A stretch of 64,000 nucleotides of DNA from Athripsodes cinereus (taxonomy: Eukaryota; Arthropoda; Insecta; Trichoptera; Leptoceridae). Location: positions 16,489,982 to 16,553,981 of the forward strand of contig OX388314.1 of NCBI GenBank assembly GCA_947579605.1. The letters run 5' to 3'. Positions 60,901 to 64,000 of the stretch are shown one piece after another (within the stretch, counting starts at the first letter, position 1; each line of letters starts with the position of its first letter). Made by a program: the position numbers and the translations under genes. Below the pieces are notes generated by a model, which saw only the letters and a list, made by a program, of their open reading frames with translations, made no database searches and was not told the origin of the DNA.

Positions 60901-61911
60901 TACATTACATTTACACAATCACACAGTTATATAGAGAAGTAATGGTGGTATCATCCATTTATCTTGTAGGAAGAAGGAAGGCTGCGAGTATAAAACAGAA
61001 GAAGTCAAGTGCAACAAAAATAAAAAGTGATGTGAATAATGAATCATTTACTATAGACTTCAATATTCTAATAATAATAATACATACAACATTGCGGTAA
61101 TAATTAACACAGCGTACGAGAGATATCCATCATTATGATTGTGTAATAAGACAAATTGAATAATTTTAAATCTAGGTTACAATAATAATTATTTTAACGT
61201 TTTAATAAAATTCACTTTCAGACATACCTACATACATTCATATATCTCGTCCGCGTTACGTCACGTGAATTAACTGAGCGTTAAATCGTTAATTATATAT
61301 CATAAACTATCTTGCAGCCAGCACATTTAAATTTTCTTAATAATTTATTTCTCAGATTGGTCACTGAACAACAAACATTAATAATGCTCAATGGAGTGCT
61401 GATTTTCACAACTTCAGTTGGTAACCAATCGAAAATTATTTGGGGAGAATAGTCTCTACATTTGATAATAATTAGTTCACACGCTTATCATTGGAAAAAT
61501 ATTTGTACGCACGTTCATCAAAATCTGTGGTAATCTATGAGAATCTAAATAATTACGATGTGAACACCTCATTTTAAAACTTAAAATAAATACCTAATAT
61601 AATGTTCCTAAAATATTAATAGTGCAATCTTATTTTTTGCAATACATTTGGGATGAACATAAATTCACACACATTACAAAAAAAAATATAGTGAGCGCCT
61701 TGCACAAGTTCTTTGCTTCATCAGATATAATGACTGTAATCCGTACAGTTTTTTTTCTTTCAAGACGAGTCATTTATTCATTCTTCCTATTCTTAAGTAT
61801 CTGGTCTCCATAATTCAGGCAGTTCAAAGACCTATTAGACGAGTAAACTTATAACTTTATTTGTCACTCTATTATCACATATTATTTCCACATACATGCA
61901 TACATAAAACC
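57961..61911. other. AT-rich DNA with one GC-rich spot
   Basis: No gene. At 59690-59735 a GC-rich palindromic core (cccgcgcgcggg) stands out; it might mark a promoter. A bZIP site overlapping an E-box (ttacgtcacgtg) is at 61256-61267. Confidence 0.35.
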
Positions 61912-62056
61912 ATCACGTCATTTGTCATTTCCCACAAGTGGGATAGCCAGCGGACTAACTCCGTGTAATAAACATGCAAGGCATCTTCTTAATGCTAATA
62001 AAAAGTAAGACATTCATGATGGATGACATACCTCATCGCTGAACTGAAGATGTTAG
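61912..62056 (-). repeat. LINE-A 3'-UTR copy, antisense
   Basis: tcccacaagtgggatagcca, taagacattcatgatggatg and acatacctcatcgctgaact match the family in order. It directly abuts the antisense S1 SINE. Confidence 0.7.
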
Positions 62057-62074
62057 CTGTCTTAAGCGTGATGG

Positions 62075-62201
62075 TTTTTTTAAAAAAAATCTATCTGGGT
62101 TTTGTTATACACCCTTATACACCTTTCACAGTAAGCTAAAAGCTTGTGTCGTGATAGGGGAGTTTGCCGGCACCTGGGATCGAACCGCGGACCCCTTGTG
62201 T
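62075..62201 (-). repeat. S1 SINE, antisense, 5'-truncated
   Basis: Starts at its T-rich end (aaaaaaaatctatctgggtt) and includes acctttcacagtaagctaaa. A perfect B box (GGTTCGATCCC on -) is at 62186-62176. The A-box end is missing. Confidence 0.75.
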
Positions 62202-62234
62202 TTTACGTTTTTTGTTTTTATCTACCTTTTACAG

Positions 62235-62471
62235 GATACTCTAAAAAGAAAAGATCGGGAGATCTATATTCTTCACCTGGACTCCACGGAACGATACTTC
62301 ACATATCAAAATCAATTGAGTTCGAAAGAAACTATCGAAATCGAAATAATTTCTGAAGCATCAATTGAGCGAATTGAAATTATAGAGATGACTCGGATGT
62401 CAATGACCAAATACAGAAATATTATTATATCACATCATGTATTATGGACTGTGGTACACAACATCACATGA
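62235..62471 (+). other. Possible terminal exon on the + strand
   Basis: Follows a strong acceptor (tctaccttttacag). Two frames are open: one of 78 codons (DTLKRKDREIYILHLDSTER then a Glu/Ile-rich stretch) to TGA at 62471, and a shorter one (GYSKKKRSGDLYSSPGLHGT). GC is modest. No donor exon is visible and I recognise no family. Confidence 0.2.
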
Positions 62472-64000
62472 TACATTAATACCTAATATGAGATGTAACC
62501 AAACGGGTCAGTTGTGTTGATTCCGACAGCAAAAAAACCACATGTTCCTCAGATCCTGACCCTAACATCAATGTCGAGATGTTTGGAAAACAATTATTGA
62601 CAGCATACGATGTTACTAAGAAGACATAACAAACATTATTCGTTATTTTTAATTGCGTATATCATCATCTTTTGTTTGGTCTATGTGATGATTTTCTATC
62701 AATAAATTAAGAAGCTACCAAAGCTTCGTCAACAAATCGTCGTTAGAAGTAATGCAGAATTGTGTTTACTAATCAACAAATAAAAATAAATTCTTAAAAT
62801 GTATCTAACATAAACGATTCTAAATGTGCAAACCAGTATTTCTGAGTAACATACATACAATATCGTGGTTTTTGTCGTCAAAAGTCTTAAACTCGTGAGA
62901 ATGGAACAAACCAACTAAAAAATAGACAATAATATTACCTGTAACAACTATATTATTGACATTTCAAATCAAGTTATGAAGTAAAAAGGTAAATAATGAA
63001 TCTAAAAGGTTAGGCCACGATCCGCGTTGTAACAAATCTCCCATGACGAATGATTCACTGACCGCAGATCTCAAAAGCAAGGAAATATTATACTATGCTT
63101 ACAACATTCTTAAACAATAATTAACGAGCGTATAACTATGAAGCATTTGTTTTCAGTCATTCATATCTAACAAAAGCACGATCCCAGCCTGGGATTATTG
63201 TATTAATTAGTATAAGATTTTACAGAGTTCTTTAACTCAAACGGAAATCGAGCCTCGAAGATTGAGTGCCATAAAGTCAGAATTGAGACATTTGCATTTC
63301 TATGACCGATTATCATGATGTGCCAATTCATAGGTGAACTACGCGATTTAAATTATATAATATTGATTGAATGTATGAATATAATAATATGATCAATGTA
63401 ATACAAATTATGGTGATGTAATGTACAAAAAAAACACATTATCATTCTCTTAAACAGATAGGTATGTGCGTGCACAACCTTGGTCCATACTCGAGACAAG
63501 TGAGATAATAATAATTCAATTCCTCCTTTCATTTCGTCTATCGGGAAATTATATTATGTATGCAGTAAGCTCACTATTGGTCCACTGCCGTGCATGTTGT
63601 AAACACATCTAAAATCATTTGCATCAGTAATTACCTTGTATTGTTGCACCTATTATTATTATTGTTGATTAAGATTAATCTATCTGGTTTGATTAATGTT
63701 TCTGAACACTTTATCTCTGTTATTTATAACAAATGTATAGGTATATGTATAGTTAAATGTGATAAATTTTAGTTATAGTCTTGGTTATTTTTACGAATTC
63801 ATTTTGTTAATGGTGTCACACATGTATAATGTGTATTTAATTGTATTTAATAATTTCACATATTGGTAATTTATTGTTTCTTTTTCTTCAGTATTCCTGC
63901 GAGATGGCTTACGTCGGCCTATCTTTAATTTAATTACAGTACAGTTAAGAATAAATAAATAAATAAAACAGTTGGATTTAATATGGTTGATTGATTTAAA
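62472..64000. other. AT-rich DNA at the window end
   Basis: No gene. At 63890-63968 gagatggcttacgtcggcct followed by ttaagaataaataaataaat looks like the 3' end of another TAAA-tailed retroelement. Confidence 0.4.

Noticed and set aside
1..64000. CRISPR arrays, bacterial operons, integrons or phage modules
   Set aside because: Split genes with GT-AG introns, LINE/SINE debris and base composition show nuclear animal DNA; no regularly spaced repeats of CRISPR type are present.

Overview
This window looks like nuclear DNA of an insect, most likely a moth or butterfly (Lepidoptera). That is an inference from three things: strongly AT-rich non-coding DNA, split genes with short GT-AG introns next to very long ones, and dense debris of non-LTR retrotransposons and tRNA-type SINEs. 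There are no bacterial operons and no rRNA or complete tRNA gene.

Layout. At 1.2-2.4 kb on the + strand is a compact three-exon gene for a 97-residue secreted protein with one peritrophin-type (CBM14) chitin-binding domain. It converges with the dominant gene, a supervillin orthologue (Svil) on the - strand. Svil's stop codon is at 7508-7510 and its coding exons run back to at least 33.3 kb. I traced 15 coding exons whose splice phases all agree: gelsolin-like core at 8.9-11.0 kb, villin headpiece at 7.5-8.0 kb, disordered N-terminal exons from 14.7 to 33.3 kb. The usual start at 33274 gives 1240 residues. A large alternative first exon at 19576-20538 replaces the first three exons and adds an N-terminal membrane anchor, giving 1418 residues. 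A weaker candidate first exon at 35162-35316 also encodes hydrophobic segments and is in phase.

The most interesting signal is just after the Svil stop. The TGA is followed by C, and the same frame then stays open for 121 codons (7142-7507) and ends in Cys-Cys-Leu-Gln, a possible CaaX prenylation box. This is a candidate stop-codon readthrough that would make a longer supervillin with a lipid-anchor signal. It fits the alternative N-terminal membrane anchors, since supervillin works at the membrane-cytoskeleton border.

From 35 to 64 kb there is no confident protein-coding gene. This stretch may be upstream sequence or a 5' intron of Svil. It holds retrotransposon 3' ends, a truncated hAT element with a perfect 8-bp target duplication, another terminal-inverted-repeat element, a near-perfect 120-bp tandem duplication, a 52-bp perfect palindrome, and a few GC-rich islands that could be promoters or non-coding exons.

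Repeat families are named here by letter. LINE-A has a (TAG)n tail and many 3'-UTR fragments. LINE-B has a (GAT)n tail. LINE-C is a 630-bp reverse-transcriptase C-terminus. LINE-D and LINE-E have GAA-type tails. LINE-F and R1 end in TTTA/TAAA-type tails. S1 to S3 are SINE-like families.
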